A stretch of 64,000 bases of DNA from Sphingobacterium spiritivorum (GTDB lineage Bacteria; Bacteroidota; Bacteroidia; Sphingobacteriales; Sphingobacteriaceae), in assembly GCF_016725325.1 (NCBI RefSeq), contig NZ_CP068083.1, positions 4,898,001 to 4,962,000 on the forward strand, written 5' to 3'. Each line of letters starts with the position of its first letter. Position 1 is the first letter of the stretch. The translations under genes were made by a program, and so were the position numbers. Below the pieces are notes generated by a model. That model did not search any database and was not told the DNA's origin. It saw nothing but the letters and a program-made list of their open reading frames with translations. Positions 17,074 through 27,156 of the stretch are shown one piece after another.

Positions 17074-20000
17074 ATGAAATCTAAACCTCTACAAAAAAGT
17101 TTAGCTATCGTCAGGGCTCTGCTGCTGCCTGTAAATATGGCAACCTTTCTCACCTTAGGAATGGTTACCATGGCATCAGCAAATACCTTTGCGCAGCGCA
17201 TTACACTAAAAGCAGAAAACCAGTCTTTACGCAATGTATTACAAACACTGGAGAAAGAATCGGGATACTTCTTTCTCTATGAAAACAATGTCGTAGACAA
17301 CAAAAGATTAACAATCCAACTGGAGGATGCGACCATCAATCAGGCTTTGGAAAAAATTGCCAAAGAAGAAAATCTGGCATACAAAATAGTAAATAAGACC
17401 ATAACCTTATTCCATGCTACAACTAAAGTAAAACAGGACAGCTATGTAAACGGAAAGATCTTACTGAAAGATACGGATAATCCCACCCCATACAGTCTGG
17501 TAGGTGTAACTGTGCAGGTAAAAGGCACAGCCAATGCTGTCAAAACCAATAATGCCGGTGAATTTAACATTAAAGCAGAGAAAAACAGCACGTTGATAAT
17601 CTCCTACATCGGTTTTCAGAAAAAAGAAGTTACGGTAACAAATACGAGCGTTCCTCTTAATATTGTGCTGGAACAGAGTAATGACTACCTGGATGAGGTA
17701 ATTGTGACGGGATACGGGACTAAAGAAACCAAAGCCAATCAGGTAGGTAGTGCCTTTACGCTGACATCAAAAGATCTGGAAAAAAGACCGGCATTAAGAA
17801 TAGATGCATTGTTAGAAGGTGTAGTACCCGGTGTTCAATTTCAGGCTCAGGATCAAAACAACAGCTCACCGAGAAGCCGCTTCAGCACACGTATCAGGGG
17901 TGAATCTTCAGCTCCAAACGGGAATGCGTCTAACGAACCGTTATGGGTGCTTGACGGAGTACCGCTTTATACTGGCGGAACCACCAATATGACGCCCGGT
18001 CTGAATGTGAGTATAAGCCCCCTCACCTATCTGAATCCGGATGATATTGAATCTATCACCGTATTGAAAGATGCGACAGCCACATCCATCTATGGAGCCA
18101 ACGGATCTAACGGAGTAATCCTGGTCACTACAAAAAAAGGGAAAGGACCGACACGTATCGGATACAATTTCCGCGGAGGATTACAAAAAATCAATGACAC
18201 CAAATTCAAAGTACTGAACGGTGACCAATATCGTCAGATTATAGAAGATATGGGTATGTCTAAGGATATTGCAATGTTCGATCCTACCGTGAATACAAAC
18301 TGGTATGATGAGTATTTCAGAACCGGAGTGACCAAACTGCACAACCTTTCGGTATCAGGTAGTAGTGAAAATAACAGTTATTACCTTTCAGCAGGGATAT
18401 ATGACCAGAAAGGTACAACCATAGCCAATGACACCAAAAGATACAGTCTGAAGAGTAATGTAGAAAGCAAAATCGGTAAGAGAATCACGGCACGGGTTAT
18501 AGTGGGTGGTGCATACAATGTCAACAACCTGTTTCTTGTAGGCGATGAGTATTATCTGGGGGTACCTATTGTAAATCCTTACCTTCCAAACGGGGATTTT
18601 GCATTGAGAGACGAAAGAGGAAACAGACTGATGAACAGTCTTGCAGAAGCTGCACAGAACGACTGGACACAGAAGACTCTGGACGCTTTTACCTCCGGAG
18701 GTGTAGATATACAACTCTTCAAAGGACTAATGTTTCGGAACAACAGTGGTCTGAACTACACAAGCTCCAACGAAGACCAGTACAAATCCATGTACAACCT
18801 GTCCGGTCAGTCTGAAAACGGAAGTGCACAACGTCAGCAGACGCAGGTCACCAATTGGGTAACGACCAATACCATGAACTATGACAATCAGTTATGGCAA
18901 GGTAGTCTGAGCGCTAAACTGGGTATGGAAGCGACCCGGACGCAACGCCACAGCGTAAGTGCTACAGGAAGCAATTTCCCGAATGATAATATCCGTGAAG
19001 TATCTTTCGTAGCAGAGACCAACAGAAGAGGGACAACTTCCAGAGATGACAAGACCTCTCTATCCTACTTCGGCTATCTTAACTATGTCTGGAACGACAA
19101 ATATGCGTTCAGCGGAACGTTACGAAAAAACGGTGATTCCAACTTCGGTAAAAATGTTAAATGGGGAACCTTTGGTTCATATGGTGCTGCCTGGACAGTG
19201 AGTAAGGAAGAGTTCTGGAAAAGTAAGATTGTAGATTTCCTTAAATTAAAAGCTTCTTACGGAACAACAGGTAACTCCAGATTCGGATCGGATCTGAGTA
19301 AAGGAATATACACCTATTCAGCAGATTACGGATATGGAGGAAATACCGGTGCCATCATGACCACAGGTATCAATGAGGATTTGCGCTGGGAAAAAACCTA
19401 CATGTTCAATACCGGTATTGATGCCCGTATTTATAAAAAAATCAATGTAGCCGTAGAATATTATAACAACATCACCAAAGATCTGATCAACAATGCGCTT
19501 GTTTCTATGACCGTAGGTCAACGTGCCGTATATCGCAATGTAGGAAAATTAAAAAATGAAGGTGTGGAGGTTTCCATAAACTCAATCAACATTGAAAAGG
19601 AAAATTTCAACTGGAGTACGTCCTTCAATCTTTCCCATAACGTAAACAAGGTTCTAGAACTTTATGACGGTTTCGAACGCTCATCCGGCACGACTATTAT
19701 GACAGAAGGTTACGATTCCCGTTCACATTATCTGGTAAGATGGGCTGGCGTAGATCCCGCAACAGGTGATCCTATGTGGTATGACATCAACGGCAATGTC
19801 ACCAAAACGTATAGTGCAAATGACAGGGTAATTATCGGCTCTCCGAATCCTGATTTTTACGGAGGTATTACCAATAGAATCAAATACAAAAAATTTGATC
19901 TATCCTTCCTTGTTCTTTATCGCAAAGGCGGACTTTCCTTCAACAGGCTGGCACGTAATAACGAATCAGACGGACTAAATATCCTGAGCGGAAACCAGTC

Positions 20001-20328
20001 TGTCAATATCTTGGATCACTGGCAGTATCCGGGATATCTGGCCCTGACGCCAAGATTATCTAATCTGACGACCAGTTCTACCTTAAATTCTACACGCTAT
20101 CTGATGGGTACCAGCAATATAAGACTTCAGAATGTGAGTTTAGCGTATGATCTGACCAGTAACTGGACAAAAGCAATTGGTTTGAAAACAACATCAGCAT
20201 ATATACAGGGAGATAATCTTTTTATGTGGGTACCTAACGGAAACAGTGACAGAAATACCTATAAAAATTCCTTTGAAGGAATGCCACAGGAAACTGTTAT
20301 ATCACTCGGTTTAAATGTTGCATTTTAA
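17074..20328 (+). CDS. SusC/RagA-family TonB-dependent receptor with STN domain
   Basis: A 1084-residue outer-membrane transducer. After a long signal (cleavage near TFAQ, residue 41) come an STN/secretin-TonB short N-terminal domain at about 45-110 (ITLKAENQSLRNVLQTLE), a carboxypeptidase-regulatory-like domain at about 125-210 (VNGKILLKDTD ... VGVTVQVKGT), a TonB box DEVIVTGYGTK, the plug (WVLDGVPLYTGG; ESITVLKDATATSIYGANGS) and a 22-strand barrel. The STN domain fits signalling to the adjacent FecR/sigma pair. With the following SusD it forms a pedal-bin importer for an oligomer. Neighbouring M16 peptidase suggests peptide substrate; that is inference. Confidence 0.95.
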   Translation: MKSKPLQKSLAIVRALLLPVNMATFLTLGMVTMASANTFAQRITLKAENQSLRNVLQTLEKESGYFFLYENNVVDNKRLTIQLEDATINQALEKIAKEENLAYKIVNKTITLFHATTKVKQDSYVNGKILLKDTDNPTPYSLVGVTVQVKGTANAVKTNNAGEFNIKAEKNSTLIISYIGFQKKEVTVTNTSVPLNIVLEQSNDYLDEVIVTGYGTKETKANQVGSAFTLTSKDLEKRPALRIDALLEGVVPGVQFQAQDQNNSSPRSRFSTRIRGESSAPNGNASNEPLWVLDGVPLYTGGTTNMTPGLNVSISPLTYLNPDDIESITVLKDATATSIYGANGSNGVILVTTKKGKGPTRIGYNFRGGLQKINDTKFKVLNGDQYRQIIEDMGMSKDIAMFDPTVNTNWYDEYFRTGVTKLHNLSVSGSSENNSYYLSAGIYDQKGTTIANDTKRYSLKSNVESKIGKRITARVIVGGAYNVNNLFLVGDEYYLGVPIVNPYLPNGDFALRDERGNRLMNSLAEAAQNDWTQKTLDAFTSGGVDIQLFKGLMFRNNSGLNYTSSNEDQYKSMYNLSGQSENGSAQRQQTQVTNWVTTNTMNYDNQLWQGSLSAKLGMEATRTQRHSVSATGSNFPNDNIREVSFVAETNRRGTTSRDDKTSLSYFGYLNYVWNDKYAFSGTLRKNGDSNFGKNVKWGTFGSYGAAWTVSKEEFWKSKIVDFLKLKASYGTTGNSRFGSDLSKGIYTYSADYGYGGNTGAIMTTGINEDLRWEKTYMFNTGIDARIYKKINVAVEYYNNITKDLINNALVSMTVGQRAVYRNVGKLKNEGVEVSINSINIEKENFNWSTSFNLSHNVNKVLELYDGFERSSGTTIMTEGYDSRSHYLVRWAGVDPATGDPMWYDINGNVTKTYSANDRVIIGSPNPDFYGGITNRIKYKKFDLSFLVLYRKGGLSFNRLARNNESDGLNILSGNQSVNILDHWQYPGYLALTPRLSNLTTSSTLNSTRYLMGTSNIRLQNVSLAYDLTSNWTKAIGLKTTSAYIQGDNLFMWVPNGNSDRNTYKNSFEGMPQETVISLGLNVAF

Positions 20329-20339
20329 AGAATACAATT

Positions 20340-21794
20340 ATGAAATTACTATTATATAGCAGCATTGCTGCAACACTTATATTATCGTCCTGCGGAAAAT
20401 CATTCCTTGAGGTCGACCCAATCGGAAAACTGGGAAAAGAACAGGTTTTCAGGGATATAGTCGGATTAAAAAATGCGCTTGACGGATCTTATAATCTGAT
20501 GGCCAGATATCATATGAATGAATATGGAGTCTATGGAGATTTGAGGGGAGATGATGTCGCTTTCAGGACAGGGATATCAAGTCCGGTGATGCAAACAGAA
20601 TTTAATTATGTAGCCAATGATCAGGACGAAGCCGGAGCTACACGATTAATGTGGGGAAATGGGTATGCTGCACTAAACAATATCAATAACATCATAAACG
20701 GTGCAGAACCTTTTTTGGAATCAAGTATAGACAAGGCACAGGCGACATCTATACTGGGACAGGCATTGTTGCTACGTGCACTGTGCAACTTTGACATGAC
20801 TAATATATATGCACAGCAGTACAACTACAGTCCGGATGCTTCACACCTGGGAATTCCGATCCTCCTCAAAACACCACCTGCGGGAACACATGTAGCCAGA
20901 GAATCGGTTAGTGCTGTTTATGAGCAGATATTGGCTGATATTGAACAATGTATTCAGTTACTTTCCCAAAATCCTAATGTCCCAACTAAAATATATGCAT
21001 CTGTAGATGCTGCTAAAGCGTTGAGAGCACGTATTTACTTATACATGGGGCAATATCAGAACGTAGTGAACCAAACATCAGAATTGATCACGCCGAATAA
21101 ATACCCTTTGGTGAGCTCAGCAGATTATAAAAAAATGTTTACAGCAACTGCTCAGCGTACAGATTATTCTTCCATTGCATCTGAAGTGATATGGCAGTTC
21201 AATCTGGAGAAATATGCAAAAGGTACAGTTCAGCATCTGTTTTCAGAACCTGTAGAGTATCAGTATTATGCGGCTCCGGATTATGTTTCCTTATTCTCTG
21301 ATCAGGATATCCGAAAAACAATGCTTCAGATCGATCCTGCTACTAATTATTACAGAAGTATCAAATATGGTAAAGAGGACGGTGTCATCAATGATAACTG
21401 GCCTTTGAATGTGAAAGTCGTACGTTCGGCAGAACTTTATCTCAACAGAGCAGAAGCTAACTTCCGGTTAGGAAACTATACGGAAGCCGTATCAGATATC
21501 AAGCTCCTGCAAGCCCGTGCACGTAATGTCTCTATAGATCTGATCACGATAACATATGCCACTCCGGAGGAATTATTCGCAATCATCAAACTGGAACGCA
21601 GAAAAGAACTGGGTTTTGAAAATCAACGTATCTATGATATCATGAGATATAAAGAATCTCTTAACAGAGGAACGGGCTGTACTTCAAATCTGTGTCAGCT
21701 GACCTATCCGAATGACAGGTTCGTCATGCCAATACCAAGATCAGAACTGGATATAAATCCTCTGATGCAGCCAAACCCAACCGTTAATCAATAA
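20340..21794 (+). CDS. SusD/RagB-family outer-membrane lipoprotein
   Basis: A 484-residue surface lipoprotein with lipobox LILSSCGK (Cys18). The SusD fold is indicated by KSFLEVDPIGKL near the start, four TPR-like helical pairs (NALDGSYNLM; ALLLRALCNFDM; DAAKALRARIYLYMGQY), and the C-terminal RSAELYLNRAEANFRLGNY and LERRKELGFENQRIYDIMRY motifs. It caps the SusC barrel and binds the imported ligand. It starts 11 bases after SusC. Confidence 0.95.
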   Translation: MKLLLYSSIAATLILSSCGKSFLEVDPIGKLGKEQVFRDIVGLKNALDGSYNLMARYHMNEYGVYGDLRGDDVAFRTGISSPVMQTEFNYVANDQDEAGATRLMWGNGYAALNNINNIINGAEPFLESSIDKAQATSILGQALLLRALCNFDMTNIYAQQYNYSPDASHLGIPILLKTPPAGTHVARESVSAVYEQILADIEQCIQLLSQNPNVPTKIYASVDAAKALRARIYLYMGQYQNVVNQTSELITPNKYPLVSSADYKKMFTATAQRTDYSSIASEVIWQFNLEKYAKGTVQHLFSEPVEYQYYAAPDYVSLFSDQDIRKTMLQIDPATNYYRSIKYGKEDGVINDNWPLNVKVVRSAELYLNRAEANFRLGNYTEAVSDIKLLQARARNVSIDLITITYATPEELFAIIKLERRKELGFENQRIYDIMRYKESLNRGTGCTSNLCQLTYPNDRFVMPIPRSELDINPLMQPNPTVNQ

Positions 21795-21796
21795 AA

Positions 21797-22270
21797 ATGA
21801 CAGTAATGAAAAAAATAATATATACTACCGCTTTCTTACTCCTGTCTTTATTTTACATCTCTTGTGATGAAAATAAAATGGAACCGTTTGACCAGCCATT
21901 CTTCTATATCCATGTTAATAATCTGGATGCTGTCAATGTACAGTCCACCCGTAATGAAACCGTGGAATATAAAGTTAATCTAAGTTCAAAAATGCAATAT
22001 GATCCGATCACACTCACCTACCAGGTGCTGGTAGGCGATGGTCTGAAAGAAGGGGTTGATTTTGAATTGCTGGATGCAAACAGACAATTGATTTTCAAAC
22101 CCGGATTTTTTGAAATGACAATCCGTATCCGGTGGATCAACCATGCTATTGATCCTACGAAAGACAACACACTCAAAATTAAACTGACAGAAAACGACAA
22201 AAATATACTGATCGGATATCCCGGACCAGATAAAAGACAGTCACAGTTAACGATTACCAAAACATTATAA
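21797..22270 (+). CDS. Small lipoprotein of the SusCD locus (DUF4843-like)
   Basis: A 157-residue protein with a signal and lipobox LFYISCDE. The start may be ATG at 21797 or the ATG giving MKKIIYTTA nine bases on. The mature domain is beta-rich, with EYKVNLSSKMQYDPITLTYQ followed by GLKEGVDFELLDANRQLIF, a pattern seen in DUF4843 or Calx-beta-like domains that accompany RagAB systems. It starts two bases after SusD and ends one base before the M16 gene, so it is firmly part of the operon. Probably a surface or periplasmic ligand-binding accessory; family assignment is tentative. Confidence 0.75.
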   Translation: MTVMKKIIYTTAFLLLSLFYISCDENKMEPFDQPFFYIHVNNLDAVNVQSTRNETVEYKVNLSSKMQYDPITLTYQVLVGDGLKEGVDFELLDANRQLIFKPGFFEMTIRIRWINHAIDPTKDNTLKIKLTENDKNILIGYPGPDKRQSQLTITKTL

Positions 22271-22271
22271 A

Positions 22272-25082
22272 ATGCAGTATCCTTTAAAAAATATCATCAC
22301 CACAGTTCTGTGCATAGCGTGTTCATCACTTCTGTCTGCACAAAAACTGCAGCAAGATCCCAAACTCGTAAAAGGAGAATTAAAAAACGGATTTAAGTAT
22401 TACCTGTATCCGAGTGATTCCAAAACTCAACAAACCGCTCTGCAGTTGTTTGTAAATGCAGGATCTCTGCAGGAAAATGAAGATCAGAGAGGTCTGGCGC
22501 ATTTTGTGGAACATATGGCCTTTAACGGCAGCAAAAACTTTCCGAAAAATGAAGTCATCACATTTCTGGAATCTCTGGGTGTCAAATTTGGAGCGGATCT
22601 GAATGCGCATACCTCATACGATGAAACGATCTACAAAATCACCATCGATACCAAAGATGAACAGAACCTCAACAAAGCCATTAGCATTGTAGCGGACTGG
22701 GCTTTTCATCTCAGTTTTGATTCCCTCGAAATCGAAAAAGAAAGAGGTATCGTGATCGAAGAATGGCGAACCAAACAAGGAGCGTCATCCCGTATGAGTG
22801 ATCAGTATCTTCCCCTGATCTTTAACAATTCCAGATACGCAGAAAGAAAACCTATTGGTACACTGGATGTATTGCATCATTTCAAACGTCCGACTATCGT
22901 CAATTTCTATACAACCTGGTACCGTCCTCAACTGATGGGAATCGGAATAGTGACTAATCAGGATTTGAAGAAAACGGAAAAACTGATAAAAGAAGTATTC
23001 GGAAAAGCAAAAAATCCTAAACATGCCCCTAAACGGGAAGCCTATTATCTTCCGGCGCATGCAGATACGCTGTATTCTATACTGACAGATAAAGAGGCGA
23101 CAACGATAGACTTTTCATACGTCACAAAAATCCCTGCAGACAAAGGTGTGCGCACAATGGAAGAGTTCGAATCTTCGTTGAGACGTTCCTTTGTCAATAA
23201 TCTTGTAAAAAAGAGATTTGAACGTCTTTCCCAGCTACAGAACGACTTTAAGGAAGGCTCTATGTCTTTGTCCGACCTGTTATTACATAGCGGTATATCA
23301 TCAGGAGGTACCACTCTTTATGAAGACAATATAAAGGACGGCATATACAAGTATATGCTGGAGAATGAACGTATAAGACGCTACGGCTTTACAAATTCAG
23401 AAATTGAAGATTTCAGAAAACAATTTGTGGCACAAATAAAAAGAGGCCTGGAAAGCCGTGATGAAACGATCAATGCGACAGGGTTACTGGCTGATATGAA
23501 AAACAATTTCTTTACTGATGCTACGCTGATGGATCGCAAATATCGTCAGGAGACAGCTCTTAAGATACAGGCTTCTATTGATTCAGCCGATTTGGTTCAG
23601 TATCTGAAACAATCACTGATTACAGGCAATACAGTTATAATGTTATCCGGACCGGATCGCCTGAAAGATCAGCTGCCTTCAAAAGCACAGCTTCAGGAAA
23701 TGTTCAATACGATCCGGTCAGCTCAGATACCAGTCTGGAAAGACCAGATATCTGTCCCGGATCACCTGTTAAAAAGCACACCTGTAGCCGGAAAAATAAT
23801 AGATTCCACCTTCATTAAAGAAGTCGGTCTGCGCAAATGGGTATTGTCCAATGGAATCACCGTATACCTGAGACCATCCAGTGGCCGCAAAGATCATATA
23901 CAGCTTACCGGATTCAGAAAAGGGGGAATCATAGCATTAGATACAACAGATTATGTAAATGCAGTCTACGCTAAAAATATAATTGGTGCAAGCGGAGCAG
24001 GAGATTTTACCAGACAGGCACTTACCAAATATCTGCTTGACAATTCAGCATCGGCTACATTTGTACTCTCTCAAAACCGTGAAGGTGTTGCAGCGAGTGC
24101 AAATATGAAAGACATCAAAACAATGTTTGAATTGCTCTATCTGAAATGGACACAACCGAGAGCAGATCGGGCTGTATTTGACAATATCAAAAAGCGTTCT
24201 GTAGAAGCGACTCAAAACCGGAAATATACACCTACAGCAGAATACAATAAGCAAATAAGCCGTAAGATTGGTTCTGACGACACAGAAGCTAGTGAGATTG
24301 ATGCAGACCGTCTGCAAAAAGAGCTACAATTTGACCAGATTCTGGATGTCTATCATAAGCGTTTCGGTTCAGCCCGCGATTTTGAGTTTGTCATTATCGG
24401 TGACTTTAATCCGGATAGTATCAGAAGCGATGTGGAAACTTATTTGGGTGGATTGCCGGGAAAAGCGATTGATCATACACAACGTATTCCTAATTACAGC
24501 CTTAAAGATGACAGCGATATCCTGATGTATGCCGGCGAGGCAGAGAAAGCCACTGTCAATCTGTTCTATCAGACAACAGACCTGAATTACAGCATCAGAG
24601 AGATCATGGAAAACACATTGATGGAAGAAGTTCTCAAGGTGAAACTAAGAAAAAACCTGAGAGAAGAACAATCCGGAGTATACGGCGTGGGGGTCAGCAC
24701 CAGTGCTACATCCTTCCCCACTCCATTGATGCGTACACGTGTTACTTTTACATGTGAACCTGCCCGTACAGATTTTCTTATTGAACAAGTCGGTGTTGAA
24801 CTGGATAAAATTGCGAAAGATCCATCCTACTTCAAAGAGGAACTGGCGAACATCAAAGTTCAGCTGAAACAGGATTATAAAAAGCAGTATGAGAAAGAAA
24901 CTTTCTGGAGTGCAGAGCTAAGAAACCACCTGTATTATAATTTCACCAACTGGGATTATTTCACAAAATATGATGAGCTGTTGGATAATATTACGGGGTC
25001 GGATATCAGTAACAGAATAAAATCTAAAGTAATAGGTGCTTCACGGGTGAAAGCAATCCTATTGCCTGAAACCAATAAATAA
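22272..25082 (+). CDS. M16 (pitrilysin-like) zinc metallopeptidase, periplasmic
   Basis: A 936-residue protein with signal peptide cleaved near SAQ (residue 24). The inverted zinc motif is His77-x-x-Glu80-His81 (HFVEHMAFNG), with the distal ligand Glu157 in EKERGIVIEEW, 76 residues later as in pitrilysin. The second, catalytically silent M16 half lies at about 520-930 (VGLRKWVLSNGITVYLRPSS) and the R/Y pair expected in the C-terminal half is in LREEQSGVYGVGVS. It is encoded inside the SusCD operon, one base after the DUF4843-like gene, and likely degrades imported peptides in the periplasm. Confidence 0.93.
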   Translation: MQYPLKNIITTVLCIACSSLLSAQKLQQDPKLVKGELKNGFKYYLYPSDSKTQQTALQLFVNAGSLQENEDQRGLAHFVEHMAFNGSKNFPKNEVITFLESLGVKFGADLNAHTSYDETIYKITIDTKDEQNLNKAISIVADWAFHLSFDSLEIEKERGIVIEEWRTKQGASSRMSDQYLPLIFNNSRYAERKPIGTLDVLHHFKRPTIVNFYTTWYRPQLMGIGIVTNQDLKKTEKLIKEVFGKAKNPKHAPKREAYYLPAHADTLYSILTDKEATTIDFSYVTKIPADKGVRTMEEFESSLRRSFVNNLVKKRFERLSQLQNDFKEGSMSLSDLLLHSGISSGGTTLYEDNIKDGIYKYMLENERIRRYGFTNSEIEDFRKQFVAQIKRGLESRDETINATGLLADMKNNFFTDATLMDRKYRQETALKIQASIDSADLVQYLKQSLITGNTVIMLSGPDRLKDQLPSKAQLQEMFNTIRSAQIPVWKDQISVPDHLLKSTPVAGKIIDSTFIKEVGLRKWVLSNGITVYLRPSSGRKDHIQLTGFRKGGIIALDTTDYVNAVYAKNIIGASGAGDFTRQALTKYLLDNSASATFVLSQNREGVAASANMKDIKTMFELLYLKWTQPRADRAVFDNIKKRSVEATQNRKYTPTAEYNKQISRKIGSDDTEASEIDADRLQKELQFDQILDVYHKRFGSARDFEFVIIGDFNPDSIRSDVETYLGGLPGKAIDHTQRIPNYSLKDDSDILMYAGEAEKATVNLFYQTTDLNYSIREIMENTLMEEVLKVKLRKNLREEQSGVYGVGVSTSATSFPTPLMRTRVTFTCEPARTDFLIEQVGVELDKIAKDPSYFKEELANIKVQLKQDYKKQYEKETFWSAELRNHLYYNFTNWDYFTKYDELLDNITGSDISNRIKSKVIGASRVKAILLPETNK

Positions 25083-25091
25083 CCAAAGAAA

Positions 25092-26858
25092 ATGAAAAAA
25101 TATCCTATAACAATATGTTTGCTGCTGATCCTGACCGGGATCTTCAGCAGCTGCAAAAAGGAGGACACCGTAGGAAATGTCCAGTTGTTATCTTATACAT
25201 TTGAACCTGCTTCCAATCCGGGATTAAGCAACCGTGTAGAAGGAACTATTCAGGGCAATGATGTGTTTATCCGTGTTCCAAACAGTATTGACATCAATCA
25301 GGCCATTCCGAGTTTTACAGTAAACAGCGAGAAATTTGTAGCATTTGTAGGCAACACTGTTCAGGAAAGCGGTATCAGTCAGATTAATCTGGCTGATACA
25401 GCAACGTATCGCTTTTCTTCTCCGGGAGGGATGTCCTTTTACACTGTATACGCCTTAAAAAATGCTTCCTTTTTATCATTCGGATTTTACAAAGAAGATA
25501 ATCCGGATTTTCTGTTCAAAGATTATAAAGCGACTATCAAGGGATTACAGATCACTGTAGACCTGCCTGTAGATGCTGATATTTCCAAACTGAAAGCCCG
25601 CTATACCACTTCTCAGGGAGCTACAGTAACGGTTGGAGGACTTGCACAGACTTCCGGTAAGAATGAGCAAAACTACGAACAGGACGTCGTGTTCGAACTG
25701 AAAGATGAGCAGTCAGAAGCTCCGGACCAGTTTACGGTAAAAGTAGGACGATTGACAGCTCCGGTATGGAGTGAAATGAGCCTTGGAGATGTCATCGGCG
25801 CTGCACGTGCTTCAGAAGTGAAACTGATGGTGAGTCAGTTTAACAACCTTCCTTATCTTGTATACACGCTCACGGACAGCAATACACCTGAAAACAGAAA
25901 AGCTGTAGTAGCGACTTATGACAGTACCAAATGGGTCAATGTTGGTCCTGCGACCGGTATATCTGACAATCGTATAGACGGCGCATCTATAGACATTGAC
26001 CGCAACGGGGTTGTCTATGTAGCGTATAAAGATTATGACGGTACAAATGCACAATTGGGATCTGTAAAGAAATATGAGAATGGACAATGGAGTTTTGTAG
26101 GAAATAAACAGTTTACAGGACACCGTGTTTCTTCTTATTTCTTTGTCGCACTGGATTCTGTAAATACACCATTCCTGGGTTATACACTGGGAGCTGCAGC
26201 TGCACCACTGGCAAACCGTGCAACCTATATCAGTAAATATGCAAATGGTACATGGTCCGGTCAGACCCTTTCCCCTTCCGCAACCGGATTCTATGCCAAA
26301 ATGGTAAGAGGAAAAGACAATCATCTTTACTATGTTACTATGGATCTCACAGGCGGTACGGCTACCCGTAAACCTACTGTTTATAAATTCAGAAACGGTA
26401 ACTGGACTGTGGTTGGTACGCCGTATATAGGCCCGGCCGGAGCTAATTCGGGAGGTATTAATATTGATATGGATATTGATAAAAACGGAGAGATCTATGT
26501 CGCTTATCAGGTGAATTCACCAAGCTATGCCTCTTATGTCATGCACTGGAACGGAACCAGCTGGAAACAGTTCGGAGATGGAATAGCACAGACAACCAGC
26601 AGTACTGCTACCAGAGATAATATCGCTGTAGCCGTCCATCCGAACGGTACTGTATTTTTTGCCTACTCGGACAATAACAATGGCCTGGTCGTGCGCACAT
26701 TTAATGAAGACACCAATAACTGGAATGCTCCTACTCAGCTTACCTCTAAAAACGGAGATAAACTGGAAATGAAAATTTCAGCTGATGGAATTCCTTACCT
26801 CTCCACAATCATTGACGGAGGAGTCAAGGTGTACCGATATGATATACCTAAAAGTTAA
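25092..26858 (+). CDS. Large lipoprotein with Ig-like and beta-propeller-like regions
   Basis: A 588-residue protein with lipobox GIFSSCKKE (Cys20). Residues 25-220 hold two bacterial Ig-like/DUF5018-like modules (NQAIPSFTVNSEKFVAFVGN; DISKLKARYTTSQGATVTV). From about 230 to 585 there are repeated blades of the type VYVAYKDYDG, YENGQWSFVGNKQF, WNGTSWKQFGDG, which suggest a six- or seven-bladed beta-propeller of the sialidase or Kelch type. It starts 10 bases after the M16 gene and is followed by a strong terminator, so it is the last gene of the locus. Likely a surface-exposed binding lipoprotein for the same substrate; no catalytic residues can be assigned. Confidence 0.8.
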   Translation: MKKYPITICLLLILTGIFSSCKKEDTVGNVQLLSYTFEPASNPGLSNRVEGTIQGNDVFIRVPNSIDINQAIPSFTVNSEKFVAFVGNTVQESGISQINLADTATYRFSSPGGMSFYTVYALKNASFLSFGFYKEDNPDFLFKDYKATIKGLQITVDLPVDADISKLKARYTTSQGATVTVGGLAQTSGKNEQNYEQDVVFELKDEQSEAPDQFTVKVGRLTAPVWSEMSLGDVIGAARASEVKLMVSQFNNLPYLVYTLTDSNTPENRKAVVATYDSTKWVNVGPATGISDNRIDGASIDIDRNGVVYVAYKDYDGTNAQLGSVKKYENGQWSFVGNKQFTGHRVSSYFFVALDSVNTPFLGYTLGAAAAPLANRATYISKYANGTWSGQTLSPSATGFYAKMVRGKDNHLYYVTMDLTGGTATRKPTVYKFRNGNWTVVGTPYIGPAGANSGGINIDMDIDKNGEIYVAYQVNSPSYASYVMHWNGTSWKQFGDGIAQTTSSTATRDNIAVAVHPNGTVFFAYSDNNNGLVVRTFNEDTNNWNAPTQLTSKNGDKLEMKISADGIPYLSTIIDGGVKVYRYDIPKS

Positions 26859-26872
26859 CCTATAATTTGAAG

Positions 26873-26897
26873 AGGGCCCTTTCAGGGCCCTTTTTCT
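26873..26897 (+). terminator. Rho-independent terminator of the SusCD/M16 operon
   Basis: agggccc (26873-26879), loop tttca and gggccct (26885-26891) followed by a T run form a classical GC-rich terminator 15 bases after the last stop codon. Confidence 0.9.
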
Positions 26898-27087
26898 TAT
26901 CCTTAAATTTCAAACCAACCCCGTTTAATGAAAGTCGTTACTATATTCTTTTTTATTTTGAAACCATTCAAAACCGGGAATTGATACAGGTGAATGGTTC
27001 TACACCTACCCTAACCCAGTTTATACTAGTCCTGATTTTCTAAACCAGTACATCTATCAGGTACTGCGGATTCTGTTCTTATATAGC

Positions 27088-27125
27088 AAAAAACAGGTAT
27101 GAAAAATTTTCATACCTGTTTTTGT
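27088..27125. terminator. Bidirectional terminator
   Basis: aaaaacaggtatgaaaa and ttttcatacctgttttt are perfect reverse complements across a one-base centre, with A and T runs on both sides. It lies between the rightward SusCD operon and the leftward efflux operon and can terminate both. The 190 bases between this and the preceding terminator show no other structure. Confidence 0.85.
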
Positions 27126-27156
27126 TTTGGGGAAGGACCGGAAGTATTTCTACCGT

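Noticed and set aside
25812..26324. Leftward ORF of 170 codons
   Set aside because: Antisense to the propeller lipoprotein; Cys- and Ile-rich shadow composition.
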